Positions 38,438 to 46,323 of a DNA stretch of 64,000 bases are shown one piece after another (the first letter of the stretch is position 1; each line of letters starts with the position of its first letter). The position numbers and the translations under genes were made by a program. Source of the stretch: Mesorhizobium waimense. Lineage in GTDB: Bacteria; Pseudomonadota; Alphaproteobacteria; Rhizobiales; Rhizobiaceae. The notes beneath the pieces were generated by a model that saw nothing but the letters and a program-made list of their open reading frames with translations, was not told where the DNA came from and searched no databases. The stretch covers positions 155,239 to 219,238 of the forward strand of contig NZ_QZWZ01000010.1 in NCBI RefSeq assembly GCF_003601975.1. The letters run 5' to 3'.

Positions 38438-39321
38438 CAGGTGGCACTCCCGGCGGTCTTCTTCACCAGCGCGGCATAAGCGAGCGCCAGCACGGTGACC
38501 AGTAAGGTGACTATCAGCGCCAGCGAGGCGCCGGAACCGGCACGCTGGAAGGAGAAGGCCTCCTGGTAGACGAGGATCGACAGCGTGCGCGTGCTGTTGG
38601 CCGGGCCACCGCGGGTCATCACCCAGATGATGTCGAAGACCTTGAAGGCCTCGATGGTGCGCAGCACCAGCGCCACCATCAGCGGTCCGGCGAGATAGGG
38701 CAGGATGACGAAACGAAAACGCGCGAACGGCCCGGCGCCGTCGACCAGCGAGGCGGCGGTGATGTCGCGCGGAACGGCCTGCAGTGCGGCGAGCGCGATC
38801 AGCGCGACGAGCGGAAAGTTCTTCCAGCAGTCGGCGATGATCAGCGCCGCCAGTGCCGTGCCCGGTTCGCCGAGCCAGGAGCGGTAGGCATCGATGAGGT
38901 GCAACTGCCTGAGCGCTGCGTTCAGCGCGCCATATTCGGGATTGTAGATCAGCCGCCAGAGCGTGGCGTTGACCACGGTCGGCAGCGCCCAAGGCAGGAT
39001 CATCAGCGCCCGCAGGAAGGTGCGGCCGCGAAATTCCTGGTTCAGCAACAGGGCTGCCAGAACGCCGATCACCATTTCGATGGCGACGGAGGCGACGGCA
39101 AACCAGGTCGTGGTGACCAGCGTGCGCGAAAAGTTCGAGCTGGACAGCATCTTGGTGTAGTTGTCGATGCCGACGAAATTACCTGCCGTGCCGACGAGTT
39201 TGGCGTCGGTGAAGGAAAGCCCGACGGTATCGACAAGCGGCCAGCCGATGACGGCGACCATGACCACGAGAAGCGGCAGCATCAGCAGCCACGCACGGGT
39301 CGTCATCCAGGTGCCCGACAT
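38437..39321 (-). CDS. Sugar ABC transporter permease (MalF/UgpA type)
   Basis: A 294-residue CUT1 permease: N-terminal membrane anchor at about residues 10-32, then the QEFRGRTFLRALMILPWALP region and the EAA loop ITAASLVDGAGPFARFRFV. It follows the binding-protein gene after a hairpin-containing gap of 79 bases and overlaps the next permease by four bases. Forms the translocation channel with that partner. Confidence 0.93.
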   Translation of the reverse strand: MSGTWMTTRAWLLMLPLLVVMVAVIGWPLVDTVGLSFTDAKLVGTAGNFVGIDNYTKMLSSSNFSRTLVTTTWFAVASVAIEMVIGVLAALLLNQEFRGRTFLRALMILPWALPTVVNATLWRLIYNPEYGALNAALRQLHLIDAYRSWLGEPGTALAALIIADCWKNFPLVALIALAALQAVPRDITAASLVDGAGPFARFRFVILPYLAGPLMVALVLRTIEAFKVFDIIWVMTRGGPANSTRTLSILVYQEAFSFQRAGSGASLALIVTLLVTVLALAYAALVKKTAGSAT

Positions 39322-39362
39322 CCGAGGCGCCTCTCCCAGGTCATCACTGTTTCAGAAATAGC

Positions 39363-39385
39363 ACGGGCGGCACGAGGCCGCCCGT
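39363..39385 (-). terminator. Hairpin after sugar-binding-protein gene
   Basis: Perfect 9-base inverted repeat ACGGGCGGC / GCCGCCCGT with a 5-base loop, located between the binding-protein stop and the first permease. There is no long T-run, so partial termination or 3'-end protection of the binding-protein message is more likely than full termination. Confidence 0.65.
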
Positions 39386-39400
39386 CTGGCAAAGGCCGGC

Positions 39401-40639
39401 TTAAAGACCGCTGTTTTCGGCAGCCGTCTTCAAGGCATCTTCCGGCGTAGCCGATCCGAGCAGCGCTTCCTGGATCGCCTGCTGCAGGGCGGTCGACATC
39501 TCCTGGTATTTCGGCGTCGTCGGGCGCGGATACATGGCGGCAAGCCCGACCTTCGCCGTGGCGATCAGTTCTTCCTGGCCCTTTGTCACGGCCGGGTCAT
39601 CGTAGGACGACGCCCAGATCGGCAGGCTGAGCTTGGCGTACTGGTTCTGCGTCGCCTGCGAGGTCATGAACTCGATGTACTTCCAGGCTTCGTCCGGATG
39701 CTTGGAGACCGCGGTGACACCAAGACCCATCGAGCCGTTGACGGCCGAGACTTCGCTCTTGCCGGCAATGCCCGGCGCCGGCACGACGCCGACCTTGCCC
39801 GCGACCTTGCTGTCCTTCGGGTTGTTGGCCATGTTGTACATATAGGTCCAGTTGAGCGCGAAGGCGGCATCGCCGTTCTCGAACACCTTGCGGACGTCCT
39901 CTTCGAGGAATTCCTTGGAATTCGGATTGGTGACGCCCGACTTGTAGCTGGCGACCATGTACTTCAGCGCGTCGAGCCCGCCGCCATTCTGGAAGTCGGG
40001 CTTGCCGTCCTTGAGGAAATCGCCGCCATAGGCGCTGACCAGCATGGCGTAGTCGCAGATCACGGCTTCGGCCTGCGACCAGCTCCAGGCGATCGGCGTC
40101 GCCAGCAGGCCCTTGTCCTTGATGATCTTGGCCTGTTCGCTCAGCTCGTCCCAGGTCTTGGGCGGGCTCTTGATGCCGGCCTTCTCGAGGATTTCCTTGT
40201 TGTAGAACAGGTACTTGGTGTCGAGGATCCAAGGCATGCCATAGTATTTGCCTTCGTATTCGACGGTGGTCCAGGCGCCGGGCAGCACGCCCTTCTTCAT
40301 GTCGTCGGTGATCTTCGACGAGACGTCGACCAGCACTTTGTTGGTGGCATATTCGGCCGGCCAGATGACGTCGAACAGGACGACGTCGTAGCCGCCGCCC
40401 GAGCCTTGGGCGAGCACGGTCTTGTCGTGCAGGCCCTCATAGGGGACGAATTCGAGATTGACCTTGATGTCGGGGTTGGCCTTGGCGAAGGCATCCGTCA
40501 TGGCGCGGACGTCGGCCTCGCTGTAGGCGGCCTGCGCCATGAAAAGCGCGTTCAGCGTTGTTTCGGCCAAAGCGTGGGGAACCAGCAACCCTCCAGCGAA
40601 GACCGCGCCCAGAAGCGTCTTACCGATCGATTTCAGCAT
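39401..40639 (-). CDS. Periplasmic sugar-binding protein (CUT1 type)
   Basis: A 412-residue extracellular binding protein, family 1. Residues 1-25 are a Sec signal peptide ending HALA-ETTL. The mature part has the two-lobed pattern; FAKANPDIKVNLEFVPYEGL and the central YYGMPWILDTKYLFYNKEIL are typical of oligosaccharide and polyol binders. GGGAG lies before the ATG. First gene of the operon; its promoter region contains the dyad shared with the ROK regulator. The ligand is unknown; an aminosugar or fructosamine is suggested by the downstream enzymes. Confidence 0.92.
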   Translation of the reverse strand: MLKSIGKTLLGAVFAGGLLVPHALAETTLNALFMAQAAYSEADVRAMTDAFAKANPDIKVNLEFVPYEGLHDKTVLAQGSGGGYDVVLFDVIWPAEYATNKVLVDVSSKITDDMKKGVLPGAWTTVEYEGKYYGMPWILDTKYLFYNKEILEKAGIKSPPKTWDELSEQAKIIKDKGLLATPIAWSWSQAEAVICDYAMLVSAYGGDFLKDGKPDFQNGGGLDALKYMVASYKSGVTNPNSKEFLEEDVRKVFENGDAAFALNWTYMYNMANNPKDSKVAGKVGVVPAPGIAGKSEVSAVNGSMGLGVTAVSKHPDEAWKYIEFMTSQATQNQYAKLSLPIWASSYDDPAVTKGQEELIATAKVGLAAMYPRPTTPKYQEMSTALQQAIQEALLGSATPEDALKTAAENSGL

Positions 40640-40784
40640 TTGTCATCTCCCATTTCCGGCGTTGGCGAGTCGGCGTTGCATCGCCTTCCCGAATTGATGT
40701 CGCGGTGACCTGGGCTTGCTCGAGCGATCGGAGGCGATAGGCAGGGAGCCTTGGCCGTCTTCTTATGGAGCGCTCAGCTTCGCT

Positions 40785-40829
40785 ATTAAGTCAATCCGCT
40801 TGACTTAATTAGTCGATCAATCCTTTAAT
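40785..40829. promoter_or_regulatory. ROK operator overlapping divergent promoter
   Basis: Perfect 10-base inverted repeat ATTAAGTCAA, 5-base spacer, TTGACTTAAT at 40785-40809. The right arm includes a -35-like TTGACT (40800-40805) with a -10-like TTTAAT (40824-40829) 18 bases on, directed at the ROK gene. The left arm gives the same -35 sequence on the other strand, towards the binding-protein gene, though no clear -10 follows. Confidence 0.65.
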
Positions 40830-40850
40830 GGTGTCAAGAGGGAAACGCCG

Positions 40851-42065
40851 GTGAACGAAAACAGCTCGATCCGCGCCAAAAGCGGCACCAACCAGGAAGG
40901 CACGAGTGCGCATAACCGCCGCGTCATGATCGAGGCGCTGCGGCTCAACGGCGCGCTGTCCAGAGCCGACCTGGCGCGGGCGACGCAGCTGACCAAGCAG
41001 GCGGTTTCGAACATCATCGAGGATCTCGAGCGCGACGGGCTGGTCGTCGCCCTCGATACGGTGCGCAAGGGCAGAGGGCAGCCCTCGACCCCCTACAGGC
41101 TGGTTCCGGAAGGTGCCTTCGCTATCGGGCTGCAGATCGACCGGCATCTGACACGGGCGGTCGTCGTCGATCTGGTCGGCAGCGTGCTGTCGCGGGCAGA
41201 GGCGAACCTGCCGCTCGACGAACCGTCGGAAGGCGTCAAGGTCATCCTCAGCCTCATCGACGGTGTCCGGCGCGAACTGGCCGGTATTTCCAGCCAGTCC
41301 GAAAGACGGCTGGTCGGTCTCGGCGTTGCCATGCCCGGTCCGTTCGGACTGAAGAATTCCGACGACAAATGGATGATGCCAGCCTGGCAGAAATTCCCGC
41401 TGCTGGAGACACTTGCGGCAGGCACGGGATTGAACGTCGGATTGCAGAACGACGCCGCGGCCTGTGCGACGGCGGAGCGCATCGTCGGCGCCGCGCATGG
41501 CGTCGACCACGCGGTCTGCCTCTATGTCGGCTACGGCATCGCCGCAGGTCTGATTCTGAATGGCGAACTCTACACCGGCGGTAACGGCAACGCCGGCGAG
41601 ATCGGCAGGGCGCTGCTGTCGCCGGCCGGCCCGGGCTCGACGCCGCTCGAACATCGCGCCTCGCTCGCCTCGCTCTACCAGCATCTCGGGCTGGATGCCG
41701 CCGACGAACATCTCTATGAGCGGACGGACGCTCTCGCCCTGGCCGAGGATCCCAAGGTCATGGCCTGGATCGAGGGTGCCGCGCATGATCTGCGCTGGAG
41801 CGTGCATCTGATCGAAACAATCTTCGATCCGCAGACCGTCATCCTGACCAGCGGCGCGCCGGAGACGCTGGCTCGCCGTCTGCTGGAGGCGATGCAGCCG
41901 CTGCTGCCGTCGATCGCCGACCGGCCCGGACGGGCATTGCCGCGCCTGCAACTCGGTATCACCGATCCCTGGTCGATCGCGCTGGGTGCGGCTGCCGAGC
42001 CGATCAGCCGCGCCTTCGATCCGCGCTTCTCGGCGATCCTGAAGACCAGATCCAGCGGCTTATGA
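40851..42065 (+). CDS. ROK-family transcriptional regulator (NagC/Mlc-like)
   Basis: A 404-residue repressor. The N-terminal winged helix-turn-helix is at about residues 20-80 (NGALSRADLARATQLTKQAV), and the rest is the ROK sugar-kinase-like sensor domain (about 85-390) with GVAMPGPFG and NDAAACATAE motifs. It lacks the CxCG(x)xGC zinc cluster usual in NagC/Mlc, where the sequence reads GNAGEIGRALLSP. The GTG start has GAGGG upstream. It is divergent from the sugar ABC operon and shares a strong palindrome with it, so it probably represses that operon until the sugar or its phosphate is present. Confidence 0.9.
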   Translation: MNENSSIRAKSGTNQEGTSAHNRRVMIEALRLNGALSRADLARATQLTKQAVSNIIEDLERDGLVVALDTVRKGRGQPSTPYRLVPEGAFAIGLQIDRHLTRAVVVDLVGSVLSRAEANLPLDEPSEGVKVILSLIDGVRRELAGISSQSERRLVGLGVAMPGPFGLKNSDDKWMMPAWQKFPLLETLAAGTGLNVGLQNDAAACATAERIVGAAHGVDHAVCLYVGYGIAAGLILNGELYTGGNGNAGEIGRALLSPAGPGSTPLEHRASLASLYQHLGLDAADEHLYERTDALALAEDPKVMAWIEGAAHDLRWSVHLIETIFDPQTVILTSGAPETLARRLLEAMQPLLPSIADRPGRALPRLQLGITDPWSIALGAAAEPISRAFDPRFSAILKTRSSGL

Positions 42066-42095
42066 GGCCGGTCAGCCGTCGGCTATCTTCTGTTT

Positions 42096-42144
42096 GAGCA
42101 TGATCTTGTCCGAAAACCGGTTCCCACTTTTCGGGATCATGCTC
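42096..42144. repeat. Short palindromic intergenic element
   Basis: A 49-base dyad: outer arms GAGCATGATC / GATCATGCTC and inner arms CGAAAA / TTTTCG. It resembles a palindromic element common in rhizobial intergenic regions. It lies between convergent genes and could also serve as a terminator. Confidence 0.65.
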
Positions 42145-42998
42145 TATGCCGGAACACACGCCGCGAAGGCAGCATCGATGATGGCGAGCTTGACGGCCTG
42201 AGCGGTCATGTATTCGCGGTAGAAGTCGTTCGACACCCACATCACCGAATTGCCGCGCTGGCCGAGCCAGCCGACGCTGCCGAGCTCCTCGGCGTCGCGC
42301 AATTTGCGCCCGAGATGGGTGCGCGAGAGCTTCAGCCACCTGGCGAAGTCGCCGATCGAAACGACGCCAGTCGGGATATGGTCCAGGCCGGCCTGATCGG
42401 GGTCGACGCCCGAGATCAACCAGTCCATGACGACGCCGCCATTGTTCAGCCAGGTGAACAGCGAAAAGGTGTGCCTCGGTTCGCGCACCGGGTTGGAGGA
42501 AAGCAGACCGTCCGCCACCAGCGGCTGCAATGCCGCCAGCATGTCCGGCCGTTCGAGCAAGGTGGCCACCCGGTTTGCCCCATCGAGACTGTCAAGTGTT
42601 TGCAGGTGGGCAAGCATCCACCCCGTCACCGCCTCCAGGGTGAACTGCGTTGGTTGCAGGGGCCGAATGCGCCCGTCCTCGCTTGCCGGCACCAGCTCGA
42701 TGAAATTGTAATGCAGCATCTCCTTGACGAAGGCGTCGGCGGTGTTGCGGCTGGCCACCTGATGCTGGCGGATCACGTCGATGAAACGGGCGGTCGTCAG
42801 CTCCTTGCGGTAGTCGCGCGGATCGCGCCTGAAGTGCAAGGCGAGCCCGATATGTGCCATCAGCCAGCGCTGCTGGGTGGCAAAGACGGAAGCAAGACGC
42901 GGTTTCGCCTCGTAAGCCTGGAGCAATGCCAGCGCCTGCGCCCGGACACAGCGGTGCAATGCCGGATGACCGGAAATTTCCTCAGCGTTCAGCGCCAT
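42144..42998 (-). CDS. Unrecognised protein with probable C-terminal HTH (tandem copy 1)
   Basis: A 284-residue soluble protein I do not recognise. A helical N-terminal region runs to about residue 200 (conserved LASVFATQQRWLMAHIGLALHF and FIDVIRQHQVASRNTADAFV). Near the C-terminus VVSIGDFARWLKLSRTHLGRKLRDAEELG looks like a helix-turn-helix, so a regulator is likely. The upstream gene (43131-43997) is clearly paralogous over the full length. GGGGGG precedes the ATG. There is no membrane segment or signal peptide. The stop lies exactly at the edge of the 49-base palindromic element. Confidence 0.75.
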   Translation of the reverse strand: MALNAEEISGHPALHRCVRAQALALLQAYEAKPRLASVFATQQRWLMAHIGLALHFRRDPRDYRKELTTARFIDVIRQHQVASRNTADAFVKEMLHYNFIELVPASEDGRIRPLQPTQFTLEAVTGWMLAHLQTLDSLDGANRVATLLERPDMLAALQPLVADGLLSSNPVREPRHTFSLFTWLNNGGVVMDWLISGVDPDQAGLDHIPTGVVSIGDFARWLKLSRTHLGRKLRDAEELGSVGWLGQRGNSVMWVSNDFYREYMTAQAVKLAIIDAAFAACVPA

Positions 42999-43130
42999 CC
43001 CCCCAGATCCCGCTCGCGTCCCGCGACGATCAAAAGCCGATAGCAGTTTCCCCTTGCCGCCGCCAGATTGCGGACCGGCGATGCCGAAGACATGATCAGG
43101 CGTGCTTGGGAAAGCCGCTGCGCGTGGCGC

Positions 43131-43997
43131 TCAGCGATCGCCCGCTGGTGGAAAACAAGCTTCGAAGGCTGCATCGACAATGGCGAGCTTGGCCGCCTGG
43201 ACTGCCATGTATTCCTGGTAGAACCCCTTCGAGACCCACATCAGCGAACGTCCGCGCTGGCCGGCCCAACCGATGCTGCCGAGCTCCTCGGCATCGTGCA
43301 GTTTGCGGGCGAGGTGGGTGCGCGAAAGCTTCAGCCATCTGGCGAACTCGCCGATCGAAACCACACTGGTCGGTATCTGGTCGAACCCGGCATTCTCGGG
43401 ATCGATGCCGGACATCAGCCAGTCCATGACGATGCCGCCATTGTTGAGCCAGATGAACAGGGAAAAGGTCTGCTTGGGCTCGCGCACCGGCACCGAAGCC
43501 AGCAGGCCGTCCGCCACCAGCGGCTGCAATTTGGCGAGCTGTTCGGGGTGCTCGAGGAAGGTGGACAAGCGGCTGCCGCCGTCAAGGCTGTCCAGGGTCC
43601 GCAGATGCGCGAGGACCCAGCCGGTGAATGTCTTAACCGTGGCCGCCGTCGGCTGCAGCGGATGAGCCCGCCCGTCCTCGCTCGTCGAAAGGTATTCGGC
43701 GATCTTGTAGTGCAGCATTTCCTTGAGGAAGGCTTCGGCGGTATTGCGGCTGGCGACCGAATCCCGGCGTATGGCCTCGATGAAACGTGCCGTCGTCAGC
43801 GCGGTATGGCGGTCGCGCGGATCGCGCCTGAAATGCAGGGCAAGGCCGACATGGCCCATCAGCCAGCGCTGCTGGGTGGCGAACACGGCGGCGAGCCGCG
43901 GGCTCGTCTCAAAGATCTCTATCAGCGCCCGCGACTGTGCCTGAACAGCGCGGTGCAACGCCGGATGGCCGGCAATATCTTCGGCTTTCAGCGCCAT
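43131..43997 (-). CDS. Unrecognised protein with probable C-terminal HTH (tandem copy 2)
   Basis: A 288-residue paralogue of the next gene downstream (42144-42998), alike from the first residues (MALKAEDIAGHPALHRAVQA) to the helix-turn-helix (VSIGEFARWLKLSRTHLARK). Differences are concentrated in residues about 80-160 and at the C-terminus. The start ATG 43997 is chosen because it matches the paralogue and has GGAGG next to it; the open frame extends up to 44099 without similarity. The 132 bases between the copies hold no gene. Function unknown; a pair of DNA-binding regulators is the best guess. Confidence 0.75.
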   Translation of the reverse strand: MALKAEDIAGHPALHRAVQAQSRALIEIFETSPRLAAVFATQQRWLMGHVGLALHFRRDPRDRHTALTTARFIEAIRRDSVASRNTAEAFLKEMLHYKIAEYLSTSEDGRAHPLQPTAATVKTFTGWVLAHLRTLDSLDGGSRLSTFLEHPEQLAKLQPLVADGLLASVPVREPKQTFSLFIWLNNGGIVMDWLMSGIDPENAGFDQIPTSVVSIGEFARWLKLSRTHLARKLHDAEELGSIGWAGQRGRSLMWVSKGFYQEYMAVQAAKLAIVDAAFEACFPPAGDR

Positions 43998-44223
43998 CCT
44001 CCAAGTGCTCCGATTCAGCCCCCCGAACCGTGACACACACATCACATTTTCAGCCTTAACCGTCTGTGTCCAGCGCCCCGAGCCGGGCAAAATGTCCAAA
44101 CCAATTGCGGCCGGGCCGGATCGTTGCCTGCTAATTCTTTGCGGTTGTTTGGAAAACCCCAGCCTTGGCTTTCGGCGAGCGCCTTTGCACAGACCACCAG
44201 CACGCCGGGGGCAGCGGCGGGTG

Positions 44224-44937
44224 TCAGAACTCGAGCGCTTGCCGCAGCGCGGGACCGCTCCTGACGCGGAGGTCCAGATCGGCCTCGATATGGTCGATGT
44301 GGTGCAGCATCAGCGCACTGGCGCGTTCGGCATTGCCGGCCTCCAGCGCCTCGAGGATCTGCACATGTTCGTTGTGGCCGCAGCTCGAGATGCCGGAGCG
44401 GCCGTAGAGCGCGATCACCAGTGAGGAGCGCGCGACCAGTTCCTCCATGAAGCGCTGCAGGATGACGTTGCCGGCCACCGATGCCAGCAGCAGATGGAAA
44501 TCGCCCGATGCCTTGATTTCCGATCGCCTTGCTGTTGGTCCGCGTTCGGCAATGAAGCGGCCCTCTTCCTCGAGCTGGGTCTTGAAGGCGGCGACGTCAG
44601 CCGATGTCATGCGGCCGGCGGCGGCGATGGCGATGCCGGGTTCGATGAGCCGGCGCGAGGCAAAGACCTGGCGGGCTTCTTCCGGCGAAGGGTTTGCGAC
44701 GAAGGCGCCGCGATTGCGCTCGGTCCGCACCAGGCCTTCGAAGGAGAGCATCTGAAGGGCTGCGCGGGCAACCGTGCGGCTGACGTCGAACAGGGTGCCA
44801 ACCTCGCCCTCCGACAGTTTGGTTCCGGGCGCCAGCCGTCGGTCGACGATGGCGTCGCGCAGCTGGTCGCGGATCGCCTGGGCGCGATCCTCGTTGGCGC
44901 CGTCGATAGCAGGGAATGTCTGGTCGGCTATGTTCAT
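44224..44937 (-). CDS. GntR-family regulator, FCD (FadR) subgroup
   Basis: A 237-residue regulator. The N-terminal winged helix-turn-helix spans about residues 15-80 (LSEGEVGTLFDVSRTVARAA) and the helical FCD effector domain about 95-225, with the metal/ligand residues of that fold (Asp in SGDFHLLLA, His in GHNEHVQILEAL and LMLHHIDHIE). The start ATG 44937 begins the conserved region. It is divergent from an ABC transporter with racemase, which it probably controls. FCD effectors are usually small carboxylates. Confidence 0.9.
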   Translation of the reverse strand: MNIADQTFPAIDGANEDRAQAIRDQLRDAIVDRRLAPGTKLSEGEVGTLFDVSRTVARAALQMLSFEGLVRTERNRGAFVANPSPEEARQVFASRRLIEPGIAIAAAGRMTSADVAAFKTQLEEEGRFIAERGPTARRSEIKASGDFHLLLASVAGNVILQRFMEELVARSSLVIALYGRSGISSCGHNEHVQILEALEAGNAERASALMLHHIDHIEADLDLRVRSGPALRQALEF

Positions 44938-45060
44938 GGCGGCAAGGTTCCAAAACCCTTCTAGCCTGAATCGGGTCATCTGGACGAGAGCCAAAGTGAA
45001 CGCGATATCAGAAAAGATTGCATACGATTTCCACCAGTATCGCCGACAATCGCCCATTAT

Positions 45061-45190
45061 TTGTGCATTGCACAAGAATGCCGTTTCGGCGAGCAGCCGG
45101 TCCGAACGCTGATTATCCCCGGGATTCAAGCGCTTGGAGGCTGTGGCGGGCAACTGGCACGCATGATGCTTTGGTTAGTCCGACCAAAGC
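45061..45190. promoter_or_regulatory. Two dyads in the GntR/ABC intergenic region
   Basis: At 45061-45075 is the perfect palindrome TTGTGCATTGCACAA, of the TxGT...ACxA form common for FadR-type regulators. At 45168-45190 is an 8-base perfect inverted repeat GCTTTGGT / ACCAAAGC with a 7-base loop, ending just before the GAGGAA ribosome binding site of the ATPase gene; its TGGT/ACCA core could be a second site or an RNA hairpin. Confidence 0.5.
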
Positions 45191-45200
45191 GAGGAACCGA

Positions 45201-46289
45201 ATGTCCAAAGCCGCCGAAATCGACATCGTGTCCGTTTCGAAAGTCTATGGAACGACGACCGCCGTCGAGGCCATCAGCCTGAAAATCCCGGCCGGCACCT
45301 ATTGCTGCCTGCTCGGTCCGTCCGGCTGCGGCAAGACCTCGACGCTGCGCATGATCGCCGGTCATGAGAGCATTTCGAGCGGTGACGTCCGCCTCGGCAA
45401 TACCGTCGTCACCGACCTGCCGCCGGCCAGGCGCGGCACCGCGATGATGTTCCAGTCCTATGCGCTGTTTCCGCATCTCGATCTCATCGACAACGTCGCC
45501 TTCAGCCTGAAGATGAAGGGCGTGGGCAAGGATGAGCGCCGCGCCAAGGCGCTCGACATGCTGAAGCTGATGCAGATGGAGGCCTATGCGCCGCGCCGCC
45601 CGGCGCAGCTTTCGGGCGGCCAGCAGCAGCGCGTGGCGCTGGCGCGGGCGCTGATCACCGATCCCGAGGCACTGTTGCTCGATGAGCCGCTGTCGGCGCT
45701 CGACCCGTTCCTGAAGATCCGCATGCGCGCCGAGCTGAAGAAGCTGCAGACCTCGCTCGGCATCACTTTCGTCCACGTCACCCATAGCCAGGAAGAGGCG
45801 ATGGCGCTAGCCGACCTGATCGTAGTGATGAATGAAGGCCGCATCGAACAGGCGGCGCATCCGCGCACCGTATTCGAGCGGCCGGCCACCGCTTTCGTCG
45901 CCCGCTTCATGGGCGACCACAATGTCGTCTCCGGCCGCGTCACCGGCAGCCACGACGGCATGGTGGTTTTCGACGTGCCGGGCGGTGCTTCGCTCGCGGC
46001 CAGCGGGCAAGGCCGGGAGGCCGGCGAGCCGATCGACATCGCCATCCGCACCGACCATGTGCGCATCGGTGAGCCGCCGGCTAAGGGGCTCGGCTTCACC
46101 GGGATCGTTGCCAACATCGAGTATCGCGGCTCGACCGTGAAGCTCTCGGTCAACGGCACCGGCATCGAGGATTTCACGGTGATCGTCGACGACGCCGACT
46201 TCTTCGCCAAACCCGTTGCCGTCGGCGACGCCGTGCCGATCGCCTGGGATGCCGAGGACGCGATCGTCCTTGGCCGTCTCGATTCCTGA
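45201..46289 (+). CDS. Polyamine-type ABC transporter ATP-binding protein (second system)
   Basis: A 362-residue PotA-like ATPase. Walker [10 protein letters not shown] is at about residues 39-47; [28 protein letters not shown] and Walker [12 protein letters not shown] follow, and the C-terminal TOBE domain starts near residue 285. The ATG at 45201 has GAGGAA upstream; the frame before it is noncoding. In the transport operon the order is ATPase, binding protein, two permeases. Confidence 0.93.
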   Translation: MSKAAEIDIVSVSKVYGTTTAVEAISLKIPAGTYCCLLGPSGCGKTSTLRMIAGHESISSGDVRLGNTVVTDLPPARRGTAMMFQSYALFPHLDLIDNVAFSLKMKGVGKDERRAKALDMLKLMQMEAYAPRRPAQLSGGQQQRVALARALITDPEALLLDEPLSALDPFLKIRMRAELKKLQTSLGITFVHVTHSQEEAMALADLIVVMNEGRIEQAAHPRTVFERPATAFVARFMGDHNVVSGRVTGSHDGMVVFDVPGGASLAASGQGREAGEPIDIAIRTDHVRIGEPPAKGLGFTGIVANIEYRGSTVKLSVNGTGIEDFTVIVDDADFFAKPVAVGDAVPIAWDAEDAIVLGRLDS

Positions 46290-46323
46290 ACCAGCATAAC
46301 CAACCAGAACAGGGGAACTGAGC

